DNA of 64,000 bases from NCBI RefSeq assembly GCF_019710575.1, contig NZ_JAHWFK010000001.1:906232-970231 (forward strand), in the 5' to 3' direction. Below are positions 14,802 through 23,105 of the stretch, in pieces (position 1 is the first letter of the stretch; each line of letters starts with the position of its first letter). The stretch is from Paractinoplanes polyasparticus (GTDB taxonomy: Bacteria > Actinomycetota > Actinomycetes > Mycobacteriales > Micromonosporaceae). The position numbers and the translations under genes were made by a program. Below the pieces are notes generated by a model. That model was given only the letters and a program-made list of their open reading frames with translations. It was not told the origin of the DNA and did not search any database.

Positions 14802-16016
14802 ATGACGATCGACGCCCTGATCATCACCGCGCTCCCCCGCGAGCTCGAAGCCGCCGAGGCGGCCGGCAATCGCCTCGGCGGCACCGGGTGGCGGGCTCAG
14901 TCCGCCGGCTCCGTGCCCTATCTGGCCGGCGAGTTCGGCGGGCTCACGGTCGCGCTGGCCCGGCCGGTCCGGATGGGCTCGCGCGTCACCGGCCCGCTCG
15001 CGACCACCCTCACCGACGTGCTGAAGCCACGTTGCCTGGCCATGAGCGGGGTCTGCGCGGGCAACCCGGCCGACTGCGCGCCGGGCGACGTGATCGTGGC
15101 GACCGCCGCCTACGAGTACGACGAGGGCCTGCGGACGGCCGACGGCTTCCAGGGCGACCATCAGCAGTACCCGCAGGACACCCGCTGGATCCGCGCCGCT
15201 CAGGAGTTCGATCCGGTCGACCTGCCCAGCTACGGTCCGGCCACCGAGGAATCGGCCCGGGTGTGGCTGCTCGAACGCCTGCTGCAGGGCCAGGATCCGC
15301 GCGTCCACCCGGCCCGCGAGCGGTACTTCCCGCGCGGCACCTGGGCCCACCGGCTCGAGAAGTGGGCCGCGGCCGGGCTGGTCACCTTCGCCGACGGCGT
15401 GCTGGCGCTGACCCCGGCCGGCGGCACGACCGTGCGGCACCTGCTGGCCCGCGACATCGACGGTCCCGACCGGCTGCCGTTCGCTGTGCTCACCGGGCCG
15501 ATGGCCAGCGGCAGCGCGGTGCAGCGGGACGAGGGGGTCTGGAATCACCTGCGCTCGATGGGCGTACGCAAGCTGCTGGGTCTCGAGATGGAAGCGGCGA
15601 CCATCGCCACGGTGGCCCACCAGCGCCACGTGCCGCACTGGCTGGTCGCCAAGGGCGTGATGGACCACGCCGACCTCAACAAGGACGACCGGTTCAAGGA
15701 ATTCGCCGCCCGCGCCTCCGCCGACGTTCTCTTCGCGCTGTTGGGCGCGCTGCTTCCGGCCCGGGCCGCGGTCGCTTCCCCGCCCGCGCCCGCCTTTCCG
15801 GGCGGGGTCAAGGTCGAGGTGCTGCGGGCGCTGATCTACGACTGGCACGACCTGGCCGATCTGCTCGGCGTGCCGCCGTTCGACGTCTACCGGTTCACCC
15901 GCGGCGACGAACCGCGCTCCCTGTGGACCTGGCTCGAGGTGCGCGAACGCCTCGGCGAGCTGCCGGGGGCGCTCGACGAGATCGGCCGCACCGACCTCGC
16001 CGACCGCCTGCGCTGA
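14802..16016 (+). CDS. Nucleoside phosphorylase-like effector fused to a C-terminal Death-like EAD
   Basis: 404 residues. Residues 1-315 are a PNP-superfamily domain: DALIITALPRELEAAEA, MSGVCAGNPADCAPGDVIVA, GLEMEAA (260-266, nucleoside recognition) and VAKGVMDHAD with candidate catalytic Asp288 or Asp291. An insert (about 130-215) resembles a small winged helix (HRLEKWAAAGLVTFADGVLA). Residues 337-404 (LRALIYDWHDLADLLGVPP, then LWTWLEVRERLGELPGAL and DEIGRTDLADRL) have the pattern of the Death-like effector-associated domains that tether effectors to STAND or other NTPase sensors by EAD-EAD contact. This architecture belongs to prokaryotic conflict systems. The ATG follows GAGAGGAAG/GGAG. 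The stop lies one base from the convergent AI-2E gene stop. Confidence 0.8.
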   Translation: MTIDALIITALPRELEAAEAAGNRLGGTGWRAQSAGSVPYLAGEFGGLTVALARPVRMGSRVTGPLATTLTDVLKPRCLAMSGVCAGNPADCAPGDVIVATAAYEYDEGLRTADGFQGDHQQYPQDTRWIRAAQEFDPVDLPSYGPATEESARVWLLERLLQGQDPRVHPARERYFPRGTWAHRLEKWAAAGLVTFADGVLALTPAGGTTVRHLLARDIDGPDRLPFAVLTGPMASGSAVQRDEGVWNHLRSMGVRKLLGLEMEAATIATVAHQRHVPHWLVAKGVMDHADLNKDDRFKEFAARASADVLFALLGALLPARAAVASPPAPAFPGGVKVEVLRALIYDWHDLADLLGVPPFDVYRFTRGDEPRSLWTWLEVRERLGELPGALDEIGRTDLADRLR

Positions 16017-16017
16017 G

Positions 16018-17334
16018 CTACGCCGGCTTCTGCAGGCTGGTGCCGGCCGAGGGCGGGGTGGCCGGGTCGCGGTCGAGCTCGGCTGTCGAGGGCTTGTCGT
16101 CGGCCTCGTCGGGATCCGCGGTGCCCGGTGGTTCGCGGTCGGGGGTGGGCTCGCCGCCGGGGTGGGCGAACAGGTAACGCACGGCGGTGTTGAGGACGGC
16201 CAGCAGCGGTACGGCGATCAGGCCGCCCACGATGCCGGCCAGCACCACGCCGGCCGCGATGGCCAGGATGACGGCCAACGGGTGCAGAGCCACGGCACGG
16301 CCCATGATGAGCGGCTGGAGCACGTGGCCCTCCAGCTGTTGCACGGCGATGACCACGCCCAGCAGGATCAGGGCCTTGACCGGGCCGACCGTGACCAGCG
16401 CGACCAGGCAGGCGACGGCGCCGCTGATCGTGGCGCCGACCACCGGGATGAACGCGCCCAGGAAGACCAGCGCGGCCAGCGGCAGGGCGAGCGGCACCTG
16501 AAGCGCGAACAGGCCGATCCCGATGCCGATCGCGTCGACGAACGCGACCAGGACGGTCGCATGCACGTACGACACCAGCGTGTGCCACGAGTAGTGGCCG
16601 GCCCGGGCGGTCGGCAGGCGCGCGCCGCGCGGCAACAGGCGGCACAGGAAACGCCAGATCTGGTCGCCGTCGCGCAGGAAGAAGAACAGCGTGAACAGGG
16701 TCAGGAAGAAGCCCGTGCCGACCTCGCCGATCGTCGTCGCGGTGGTCACCGCGCCCGAGGTCAGCGCCCCGCGGTTCGAGGTGATGGCGGTCTGGGCCTC
16801 GGCGATCGCGTTGTTGATCTGGTCCTGCGACAGGTGCAGCGGACCCCGGGCCAGCCAGTCCTGCACCTGACGCACACCGTCGCCGACCTGCGAGCTCAGC
16901 GTGTCGAGCTGCGAGACGAAGGTGTTGATGATCAGGCCGAGACCGCCGAAGACCACGATCAGCGCGGTGATCAGCACCAGCGCGGCCGACAGCGACCGCC
17001 CCATGCCGCGACGGCTCAGCCAGGCCGCGACGGGCTGGAACATCGCCGCCAGCAGAACGGCCACGACGACCGGGATGATCACCAGGTCGAGCCGGGCGAT
17101 CACCTGCAACATCAGCCAGCCGACGGCGAAGAACAGCACGATCCGCCACGACCACGCGCCGGCCACCCGGACAGCGCGCGGCAGGCCGTCCTCGTCGCGC
17201 GGTGACGCGTCGACCATGACGACGGGAGTGGCCGCAGTGACCGCATCGCCGACGAACGGCGGCGGCTCCGCCCCCAGACGTGCCTGCTCCAGCCGGGCCC
17301 GAGCCCGCTCGCGTACCTCGTCGATCCAGGCCAT
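16018..17334 (-). CDS. AI-2E family transporter
   Basis: 438 residues with about eight membrane helices. After a cytoplasmic lead of about 70 residues come WRIVLFFAVGWLMLQV, LDLVIIPVVVAVLLAAMFQP and ALVLITALIVVFGGLGLII. A long amphipathic extracytoplasmic stretch follows, then TLFTLFFFLRDGD and the conserved C-terminal block FVDAIGIGIGLFALQVPL, LVFLGAFIPVVGATISG and QLEGHVLQPLIMGRAV. Homologues include TqsA and other putative small-molecule exporters; despite the name, most members have no proven link to autoinducer-2. A charged Pro/Asp-rich tail follows. The ATG at 17334 has GAAGAGGA at good spacing. Confidence 0.92.
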   Translation of the reverse strand: MAWIDEVRERARARLEQARLGAEPPPFVGDAVTAATPVVMVDASPRDEDGLPRAVRVAGAWSWRIVLFFAVGWLMLQVIARLDLVIIPVVVAVLLAAMFQPVAAWLSRRGMGRSLSAALVLITALIVVFGGLGLIINTFVSQLDTLSSQVGDGVRQVQDWLARGPLHLSQDQINNAIAEAQTAITSNRGALTSGAVTTATTIGEVGTGFFLTLFTLFFFLRDGDQIWRFLCRLLPRGARLPTARAGHYSWHTLVSYVHATVLVAFVDAIGIGIGLFALQVPLALPLAALVFLGAFIPVVGATISGAVACLVALVTVGPVKALILLGVVIAVQQLEGHVLQPLIMGRAVALHPLAVILAIAAGVVLAGIVGGLIAVPLLAVLNTAVRYLFAHPGGEPTPDREPPGTADPDEADDKPSTAELDRDPATPPSAGTSLQKPA

Positions 17335-17694
17335 CCGGTCCTCTTCCCGCCACACCGGCCGGCCGCGGCCGGTCGGCCACATCCGATCCGGATGCGGGGT
17401 ACCCCGGCGCCGAAATGGGAAACACCGCCCGTCGCGCCGTCCATTACAGACGTCACACTCCGACGGCGAAAACGGCGGTGATTCCCCTTTCCGGCCGGGC
17501 GCGAGGTCGAGCCACAGATGTACGAATCGGGAGCCGCGAAGCCGTTCCGAGTACCCGAGAAACCGCAGCCCATGCGGGGTTTCCGGAGTTCGCGGAAATC
17601 GCCCTCGAATAGCGCCGAACGGGCCTTCCCACCCGCATTCACGTGCTGAGCTGTTGCGGACCCGAGCAAGCCGAAACTGGGAAGGACCAAGGAG
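17335..17694. other. Divergent intergenic region, no gene seen
   Basis: 360 bp between two divergent genes, clearly less GC-rich than the genes around it, with A-rich words (CGAAATGGGAAACACC, CGAAAACGGCGG). Short frames here lack the local codon bias. It presumably holds both promoters, but no -35/-10 pair stands out. Confidence 0.45.
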
Positions 17695-18567
17695 ATGCGC
17701 AAGAAGAACAGCCGGCTCACCGCCGGCGCGGGCCTGCTGGCCGGAGCCGTTCTGGCCCTGGGCCCCGCCGCCGCGGCACTCGCCACCGAGCCGGACCCCG
17801 GCGCCCGCGCCCAGGGCGCCTGGACGGGCGGTCCGTCGATGACTCACGACGCCCCCAACGTCGTCGTGATCATTCTCGGCAGCCTGGAGGGACTGCCCCC
17901 GATGATGGGCTGGCCGATGAGCCCGCCCACACCCGGCGGCGCTCAGACCGGCTGGCCGCCCGACAGCCAGGGCCCCGGCGCCCCGCAGCCCGCGGCACCT
18001 GTCGACCAACCGGCACCCGGCGCTCCCGCGGGCCAGGCGGCGCCGGGCGCTCCGCAGCCGGGCGCTCCGCAGCCGGGTGACACGCAGCCCGGCGGCAGCG
18101 AGGCGGGCGCAGCCGAGCCCGGCTCCGGCGAGCCGGCCACCAGCCCCACCACAACGCCGGCCCCGGCGGACACGACCACCCCGGCGGACACGATCAACCC
18201 GGGGGACACGATCAACCCGGGGGACACGACCAGCCCGACTGAGCCCACTACCCCGGACGGCACGACCACCCCGACTGAGCCCGCCGCCCCGGCCGAGCCG
18301 GCTGCGCCGACCGAGCCCACTGCTCCCCTTGCACCGGTAACTCCGACGGAGACCACCACGCCGGCCGACACGACAGCTCCCGCCACGGCTGACACGATCG
18401 GAACCGCTACGCCCGACACGACCGCAACCGCTACGGCCGACTCGACTGCGCCGGCGGCGGCCGACGAGAGCCCGAACGTCACCGGCGTCGACCTCACCGG
18501 CACCGACACCACGCTGAACGGCACCGCGGGTGAGCCCGCGACGGCAGCCGCCCCGCCCGCCGGCTGA
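17695..18567 (+). CDS. Secreted Pro/Ala/Thr-rich low-complexity protein
   Basis: 290 residues. A signal peptide (MRKKNSRLTAGAGLLAGAVL, then ALGPAAAALA) is followed by about 70 residues of mixed sequence. The next 190 residues are built of Pro, Ala, Thr, Gly and Asp, including the exact repeat NPGDTINPGDT and many TTPAD/TEPTAP words. No cysteine and no folded domain are seen. Such proteins are usually cell-wall-spanning spacers or heavily glycosylated surface proteins. No sorting signal or C-terminal membrane helix is present, so it is probably released. GGAAGGA lies 8 nt before the ATG. A strong hairpin follows 28 bp after the stop. Confidence 0.7.
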   Translation: MRKKNSRLTAGAGLLAGAVLALGPAAAALATEPDPGARAQGAWTGGPSMTHDAPNVVVIILGSLEGLPPMMGWPMSPPTPGGAQTGWPPDSQGPGAPQPAAPVDQPAPGAPAGQAAPGAPQPGAPQPGDTQPGGSEAGAAEPGSGEPATSPTTTPAPADTTTPADTINPGDTINPGDTTSPTEPTTPDGTTTPTEPAAPAEPAAPTEPTAPLAPVTPTETTTPADTTAPATADTIGTATPDTTATATADSTAPAAADESPNVTGVDLTGTDTTLNGTAGEPATAAAPPAG

Positions 18568-18594
18568 CGCGGAACCCTGCCCCGAAACGACATT

Positions 18595-18625
18595 GGGCCG
18601 ACGCTCCCTCATGGAGCGCCGGCCC
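18595..18625. terminator. Bidirectional terminator hairpin
   Basis: GGGCCGACGCTCC (18595-18607) and GGAGCGCCGGCCC (18613-18625) pair at 12 of 13 positions around a CTCAT loop. It lies between the convergent ends of the Thr-rich protein gene and the sugar dehydrogenase gene, and marks the end of the long minus-strand operon. Confidence 0.8.
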
Positions 18626-18638
18626 GTCGTCGATCGGG

Positions 18639-20705
18639 TTACGCCGCGGGCGTTCCGTTCACTGTCAGGTTGCGCAGGCGGCCGCGGTTGTCGAAGGAGC
18701 CGAAGCCGACCCGGCCCGACGCGAACGTCGTGTCGCGGGCCGTCATCAGGGGGTCGCGCGAACCGTCGACATAGACCGCGATCTCGCCCGTCGCCGGCAG
18801 GTGCTTCACCCGTACGTCGTGCCAGCGCTCGTCGACGATGGCCGGGTTCGCTCCGCGGGAGCGCCCGTTCCACTGGTAGTCGATGCGCTCGCGGTCGGCG
18901 TTGTTGACCTTGAAGATGCCGTTGTGGGGCAGGATCGTGTTGTCGGTGGAGAGATGCGCGTAGTAGAACTCCGTGTCCGACCGGTAACCGAACACGATGA
19001 TCACGTCGCGGTTGGTCAGGGACACCGGCTCGTCCAGGCGGACCTGGGCGCGGATGTCCACCGACGAGAAGACCGGGCCGGCGGTCAGCACCGCGTACTC
19101 GAACGGGCGGCGCGGGCCGGGCCGCTGACTGCCCGCCTCGGCCAGGATCACCTGGCCGTTGGTGAACTGCCACTTGGCCGGAGTGACGGGCGCCCAGTTC
19201 GACGGCGTGGGAGCCGGCGCGATGCGGACCGGACCGGCGGAGGCGGCGGCGAAGGTCCTGGTTCCGGTCACCTTCCAGATCTTGCCGTTCGCCTTGGCCA
19301 GGATGTAGAGCTCACCCCGGGCGTCCGTGCCGAAGCGCAGGTCGACCCGGTTGGGGTCGCCGGGCGCGCCGGGGCCGGAGAGGTCCTGCATCCGCACCGG
19401 GATGCCGCCCGGCGTGAACAGGTTCAGCCGGTGGATGGTCGCCGGTGAGCGGCCGCGCCGCATCTCCGAGGCCTCGGTGTAGAGCACGCGCCCGTCGACC
19501 AGGTCGCCGAAGACGTACTTGCCGCGCAACGCCGGCACGTCCCGGCCGCGGTAGACGAAGCCGCCCGCCACCGCGACGCCCACGTCGGAGGTGCAGTTCC
19601 AGCCGGGCGCCGGGTTGTGGTCGTACGCCGCGACGGGATACACGTAGCCGGTGTCATCGGCCGGCAGCGGGAACAGCCGGTCGCAGGGCGTCGCCGGGGT
19701 TTTGTCGAACACGAAGGCCCCTTCGCGCTCGCTCCAGCCCATGTTGTCGCCGGCCCGCACCTCGTAGATGGCCTCGATGGCGTGCTCGCCGATGTGGCCG
19801 AGGTAGAGCTTGCCGGTGGCCCGGTCCCAGCTGAAGCGGTGCGGGTCCCGATATCCGTACGAGTAGATCTCGCCCGCCTTGCCGGTCTGCCCGGCGAACG
19901 GGTTGTCGCGCGGGATGCCGTACTTCCCGTTGGGCGAATTGGTGCCGGCCGGGTCGATGCGCAGCAGTTTGCCGTGCGGGACGGCCAGGTTCTGCGGGTC
20001 GGTGTTGTTCACGCCTTGACCGCCGTCGCCCACGGCGACATAGAGCTTGCCGTACTCGGCGGTCCCCTTGCGCGCGGTCGGGTTGAAGTTGATTTCCTGG
20101 ATGCCGTGGATCTGACCGCCGAAGCCGATGCGCAACAGCTCGCGGCGAGTGCCCGCGAACGTGTCGGCGGCCGGGTTCGTGGCCTTCCACTCGTTGATGA
20201 CGCCGTGGAAGAGCACGGTGGTCTGCGCGTAGTCGGGCACGGCCGTGGTCAGCGCGGCCTGCTCGGTGTGGATCGTGTAGAACTGGCCGTTGCGCTTGAA
20301 GTCGGGGTGGAACGCAACATAGCCGAAGCCCTGCCCCAGCCCGCGACCCGAGAAGAACTGGGGCGCGAAGGTGGCGGCCACGTCCAGATAGACGCTGGGG
20401 ACGCCGTTCTTCACGATGTAGAGGTTGCCGTTGAGGTCGGGCACCGCCCGACGGCCGGAGCCGTCCGGCAGCTCCATGATGGTGTTGATCCGGGCGACCC
20501 GGTTGAGCCGCGGGTCGATCAGCGGCGGGTTGGTCTCGCTCTTGGGGAACTGCGCGTACTCGGTCAGGACGAGGCCGAGCTTCGAGGTGACCGGCTCGGT
20601 GGGAACCGGGTCGTAGATGGGGGCCGGATCGGCGGCGTACGCCGGGACGCCAACCAATGTGGACAGTAACACCGCACCCGCGGCGGCTATGGCCAGTCTG
20701 CGCAT
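18639..20705 (-). CDS. Secreted PQQ-type sugar dehydrogenase (GSDH fold) with C-terminal LamG-like domain
   Basis: 688 residues. The signal peptide ends at VPAYA. The beta-propeller of the soluble glucose/sorbosone dehydrogenase family spans about 45-470, with GQGFGYVAFHPDFKRNGQFY, GGQIHGIQEINFNP, KLYVAVGDGGQG, GKLLRIDPAG, NPFAG, YSYGYRDPHRFSWD and VYRGRDVPALRGKYVFGDL. The family oxidises aldoses or other sugars using PQQ and calcium, though many actinobacterial members lack demonstrated activity. From about 500 a concanavalin-like domain (DUF1080 type; DVIIVFGYRSDTEFYYAHLS, WHDVRVKHLPATGEIAVYVDG) could bind glycans. The ATG follows AGGAG. The LamG gene ends 8 bp upstream, so the two are co-transcribed. 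Confidence 0.88.
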   Translation of the reverse strand: MRRLAIAAAGAVLLSTLVGVPAYAADPAPIYDPVPTEPVTSKLGLVLTEYAQFPKSETNPPLIDPRLNRVARINTIMELPDGSGRRAVPDLNGNLYIVKNGVPSVYLDVAATFAPQFFSGRGLGQGFGYVAFHPDFKRNGQFYTIHTEQAALTTAVPDYAQTTVLFHGVINEWKATNPAADTFAGTRRELLRIGFGGQIHGIQEINFNPTARKGTAEYGKLYVAVGDGGQGVNNTDPQNLAVPHGKLLRIDPAGTNSPNGKYGIPRDNPFAGQTGKAGEIYSYGYRDPHRFSWDRATGKLYLGHIGEHAIEAIYEVRAGDNMGWSEREGAFVFDKTPATPCDRLFPLPADDTGYVYPVAAYDHNPAPGWNCTSDVGVAVAGGFVYRGRDVPALRGKYVFGDLVDGRVLYTEASEMRRGRSPATIHRLNLFTPGGIPVRMQDLSGPGAPGDPNRVDLRFGTDARGELYILAKANGKIWKVTGTRTFAAASAGPVRIAPAPTPSNWAPVTPAKWQFTNGQVILAEAGSQRPGPRRPFEYAVLTAGPVFSSVDIRAQVRLDEPVSLTNRDVIIVFGYRSDTEFYYAHLSTDNTILPHNGIFKVNNADRERIDYQWNGRSRGANPAIVDERWHDVRVKHLPATGEIAVYVDGSRDPLMTARDTTFASGRVGFGSFDNRGRLRNLTVNGTPAA

Positions 20706-20713
20706 CGAGACTC

Positions 20714-21628
20714 CTAGAAGAGGCGGAACTGGTTCGCGACCTCGCGGGGGGAGAGCGAGCGGTCGAGGAACATCAGTGCGTCCATCCGGCAGTCGCACGG
20801 ATTGCGTTCGAGCGTGTTCTGCGGGAAGCTCCCGCCGATCTTGATGCCGCGGGCGTCGGCCGCGCTGGTGACGTGCGGGCCGGGGCCGTTGATCAGCCAG
20901 GGGTCGTCGGTGCGGGTGTAGAAGCCCGGCACCGCCCGGCCGTTGCGGTACAACGCCATCGTGCCCTGGGTGAAGTCGAACGTGGCGGTCAGGTGCACCC
21001 ACTTGTCCTTGGGCAGCAGCGTGCGCCAGTCCTCGTTCGCGGCGAACGTCTGCGAGTTCCCGCCGTCGATGCGCCGGCCGAGCGCGACCAGCTTGAGCTC
21101 GCCGTTGACGTCGATGAGCTCGAGCAGAGCCCGTACGGCGTGACCGTCGGAGTCGCCGGTCAGCACCCCGGCCAGGCCGATCGCGTTGAAGCCGGCGGCC
21201 GGACCGTCCATCGAGCGCTTGAACCAGCCCATCACGGCGGCGCCCTCGGCGTTGCTGAACGGGCGCAACGTCCGCACCCCGCTGGCCGAGTAGATGCCGG
21301 CCTTCCAGTCGTCGTTGCCGGTCACGCCCGGGTTGACCTGCCGGGTCTGGAGAACGCGCCCACCCCCGGGATAGGCGCGGTCGGCGACCCGCATGGCGGT
21401 CCCGCCGTTGACCAGTTCGATCTCGGTGCTGGATCGGCCCTGGTCCTGTTCGAGCGCGGGGTCGCCGCGCAGCGGGTGGTCGAAGTCGTAGTAGGCGACC
21501 AGGTTCGGCCGCAGGGAGGGATGGACGATGTCCGGGCCGAAGCGGTTGCCGGCCGAGGCGGGTGCCGCAGCCGCGGTGGCCGCCAGGACAGCGGCGGCAG
21601 CCACGGCGACGCGTCCGGTTCTTCGCAT
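20714..21628 (-). CDS. Secreted LamG-like (concanavalin A-like) protein
   Basis: About 304 residues: signal peptide (RVAVAAAAVLAATAAAAPAS), then one jelly-roll lectin/glucanase-like domain. Characteristic strands are LVAYYDFDHPLRGD, AAVMGWFKRSMDG, WVHLTATFDFTQGTMALYRNG and MDALMFLDRSLSPREV, the last being the usual end of LamG domains. No catalytic residues are recognised, so sugar binding is the likely role. The ATG at 21628 has GAGAGG 8 nt upstream; a GTG three codons earlier lacks spacing. It starts 15 bp after the LivF-like gene and ends 8 bp before the sugar dehydrogenase gene. Confidence 0.82.
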   Translation of the reverse strand: MRRTGRVAVAAAAVLAATAAAAPASAGNRFGPDIVHPSLRPNLVAYYDFDHPLRGDPALEQDQGRSSTEIELVNGGTAMRVADRAYPGGGRVLQTRQVNPGVTGNDDWKAGIYSASGVRTLRPFSNAEGAAVMGWFKRSMDGPAAGFNAIGLAGVLTGDSDGHAVRALLELIDVNGELKLVALGRRIDGGNSQTFAANEDWRTLLPKDKWVHLTATFDFTQGTMALYRNGRAVPGFYTRTDDPWLINGPGPHVTSAADARGIKIGGSFPQNTLERNPCDCRMDALMFLDRSLSPREVANQFRLF

Positions 21629-21643
21629 GGAACGCACCTCTCG

Positions 21644-22387
21644 TTACGGGACAGGTGGCTTTTCGGCGGGACGGCCGCCGAGGTAGAGCTCCCCGAGCTG
21701 GGGGTCGGCCAGCAGGTCGGCCGCCGGCCCGGAGATGTGCACGCGCCCGAGGTCGAGCACGCACCCGAGATCCGCGGTCTGCAACGCGCGCCGGGCGTTC
21801 TGCTCCACCAGCAACACCGCCGTCCCGGCGTCGCGCATCCGCGCGACCTGTTCGAAGATGGTGCTGGTGGCCTTGGGGTCGAGGCCCATGGACGGCTCGT
21901 CGAGCAACACGACCTTGGGGTCGACCATGAGCGAGCGCGCGAACTCGACCTGTTTCTGCTGGCCGCCCGAGAGCAGCCCGGCCAGCGAGTGCCACCGCTC
22001 CCCCACCACGGGGAACAGCTCTTGAACGAACTTCGCGCGCCGGGACTTGGCGGCCTTGTCCTTGAGGGTGTAGCCGCCGAGCAGCACGTTCTCCTCGACG
22101 GTCATCTCGCGGAACACGCTGTGGCCCTGGAGCACCAGCGCCACGCCTTCGGCGAGCATCTTCTGCGGGCCGGCGCCGGTGAGATCCTTGCCGCCGACCA
22201 TGACCCGGCCGGAGCGCGGGCTGAGCAGACCACTCGCGACCTTGAGCACGGTGGACTTGCCGGCGCCGTTCGGGCCGACGAGGCAGACCACCGACCCGGC
22301 CGGAACCGAGACGCTGAAGCCGCGGAGCACGGGTGCGGCCCGGCCGTACCCGGCCTGGACGTCGACGAGTTCGATCTCAGACACCAA
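21644..22387 (-). CDS. livF: Branched-chain amino acid-type ABC transporter ATPase, LivF family
   Basis: 247 residues. Walker A is GPNGAGKST, the signature LLSGGQQKQVEFARSL, Walker B VVLLDEPSMGLD and the H-loop VEQN. The VEQNARRAL ending and the order after LivG identify LivF. The start (TTG 22387 or GTG 22384) overlaps the end of the LivG gene, so translation is coupled. Despite the family name, the substrate here is unproven: the importer is controlled by a LacI-type repressor and followed by sugar-related genes. Confidence 0.93.
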   Translation of the reverse strand: MVSEIELVDVQAGYGRAAPVLRGFSVSVPAGSVVCLVGPNGAGKSTVLKVASGLLSPRSGRVMVGGKDLTGAGPQKMLAEGVALVLQGHSVFREMTVEENVLLGGYTLKDKAAKSRRAKFVQELFPVVGERWHSLAGLLSGGQQKQVEFARSLMVDPKVVLLDEPSMGLDPKATSTIFEQVARMRDAGTAVLLVEQNARRALQTADLGCVLDLGRVHISGPAADLLADPQLGELYLGGRPAEKPPVP

Positions 22388-23105
22388 GGTAGGCCCCCAG
22401 CACTCGTTCGTCGGCGCGGACCTCGGCCGGCGGACCCGCCGCGATCGGCCGTCCGCGATCGAACACCACGATGTGATCGCTGATGCTCATGACGAGGTCC
22501 ATGTTGTGCTCGACGATCACGAACGTGCGGCCCTCGGCGTTCAATTCGCGCACCAGCGTGCCGATCCGATCGAGCAGGGCCGGGTTGACGCCGCCGGCCG
22601 GCTCGTCGAGCAGGATCGTTTTCGGCTCGGCCATCAGCACGCCGGCCAGTTCGAGCAGTTTCTGCTGCCCCCACGACATGTTCCGGGCCTCGGCGCCGGC
22701 CAGGTGCTCGATGCCGAGCCGGGTGAGCCAACCATGTGCGCGTTCGGTCTCGTCCTGCCGGTGCGCGCTGCGCAAACCGTGCAACAAACCGCCAGGACGA
22801 ACAGCCGCGAGCACATTCTCGACAGCCGTCATGCGCGGAAAGACGCGACAGAGCTGAAACGTGCGGCCGACACCCGCCCGCGCCACGACGTGGGGCGCCC
22901 TCCCGGTCAGATCCCGGTCGCCGAAGAGCACCGACCCGCTGTCGGGCTTGATCATGCCGGTGACGCAGTTGAAGAACGTCGTCTTCCCGCTGCCGTTCGG
23001 CCCGATCAGCGCGTTCACCTTGCCCGGCTGGAACTGGACGTCGGCCCCGTCGATGGCGACCACCCCACCGAAGGCCTTGCGCAGCCCACGCGTTTCCAGC
23101 GTCAC
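22377..23105 (-). CDS. livG: Branched-chain amino acid-type ABC transporter ATPase, LivG family
   Basis: 242 residues from a GTG that overlaps the LivM stop codon by 4 bp. Walker A is GPNGSGKTT, followed by LivG-specific sequences VGRTFQLCRVFPRMTAVENV and NMSWGQQKLLELAGVL. Here the usual LSYGQQ/LSGGQ signature reads MSWGQQ. Walker B is TILLDEPAGGVNP and the H-loop VEHNMDLVM. It pairs with LivF as the ATPase heterodimer of a Liv-type importer. Confidence 0.94.
   Translation of the reverse strand: MTLETRGLRKAFGGVVAIDGADVQFQPGKVNALIGPNGSGKTTFFNCVTGMIKPDSGSVLFGDRDLTGRAPHVVARAGVGRTFQLCRVFPRMTAVENVLAAVRPGGLLHGLRSAHRQDETERAHGWLTRLGIEHLAGAEARNMSWGQQKLLELAGVLMAEPKTILLDEPAGGVNPALLDRIGTLVRELNAEGRTFVIVEHNMDLVMSISDHIVVFDRGRPIAAGPPAEVRADERVLGAYLGV

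Noticed and set aside
10101..16016. Secondary-metabolite biosynthetic cluster suggested by the AfsR/SARP gene
   Set aside because: No PKS, NRPS, terpene or RiPP core enzyme is adjacent. AfsR-like proteins also regulate other functions.
16018..19173. 1051-codon minus frame joining the AI-2E gene with sequence antisense to the Thr-rich protein
   Set aside because: Only the part after the ATG at 17334 encodes a recognisable protein; the upstream part crosses a promoter region and is antisense to a better-supported gene.
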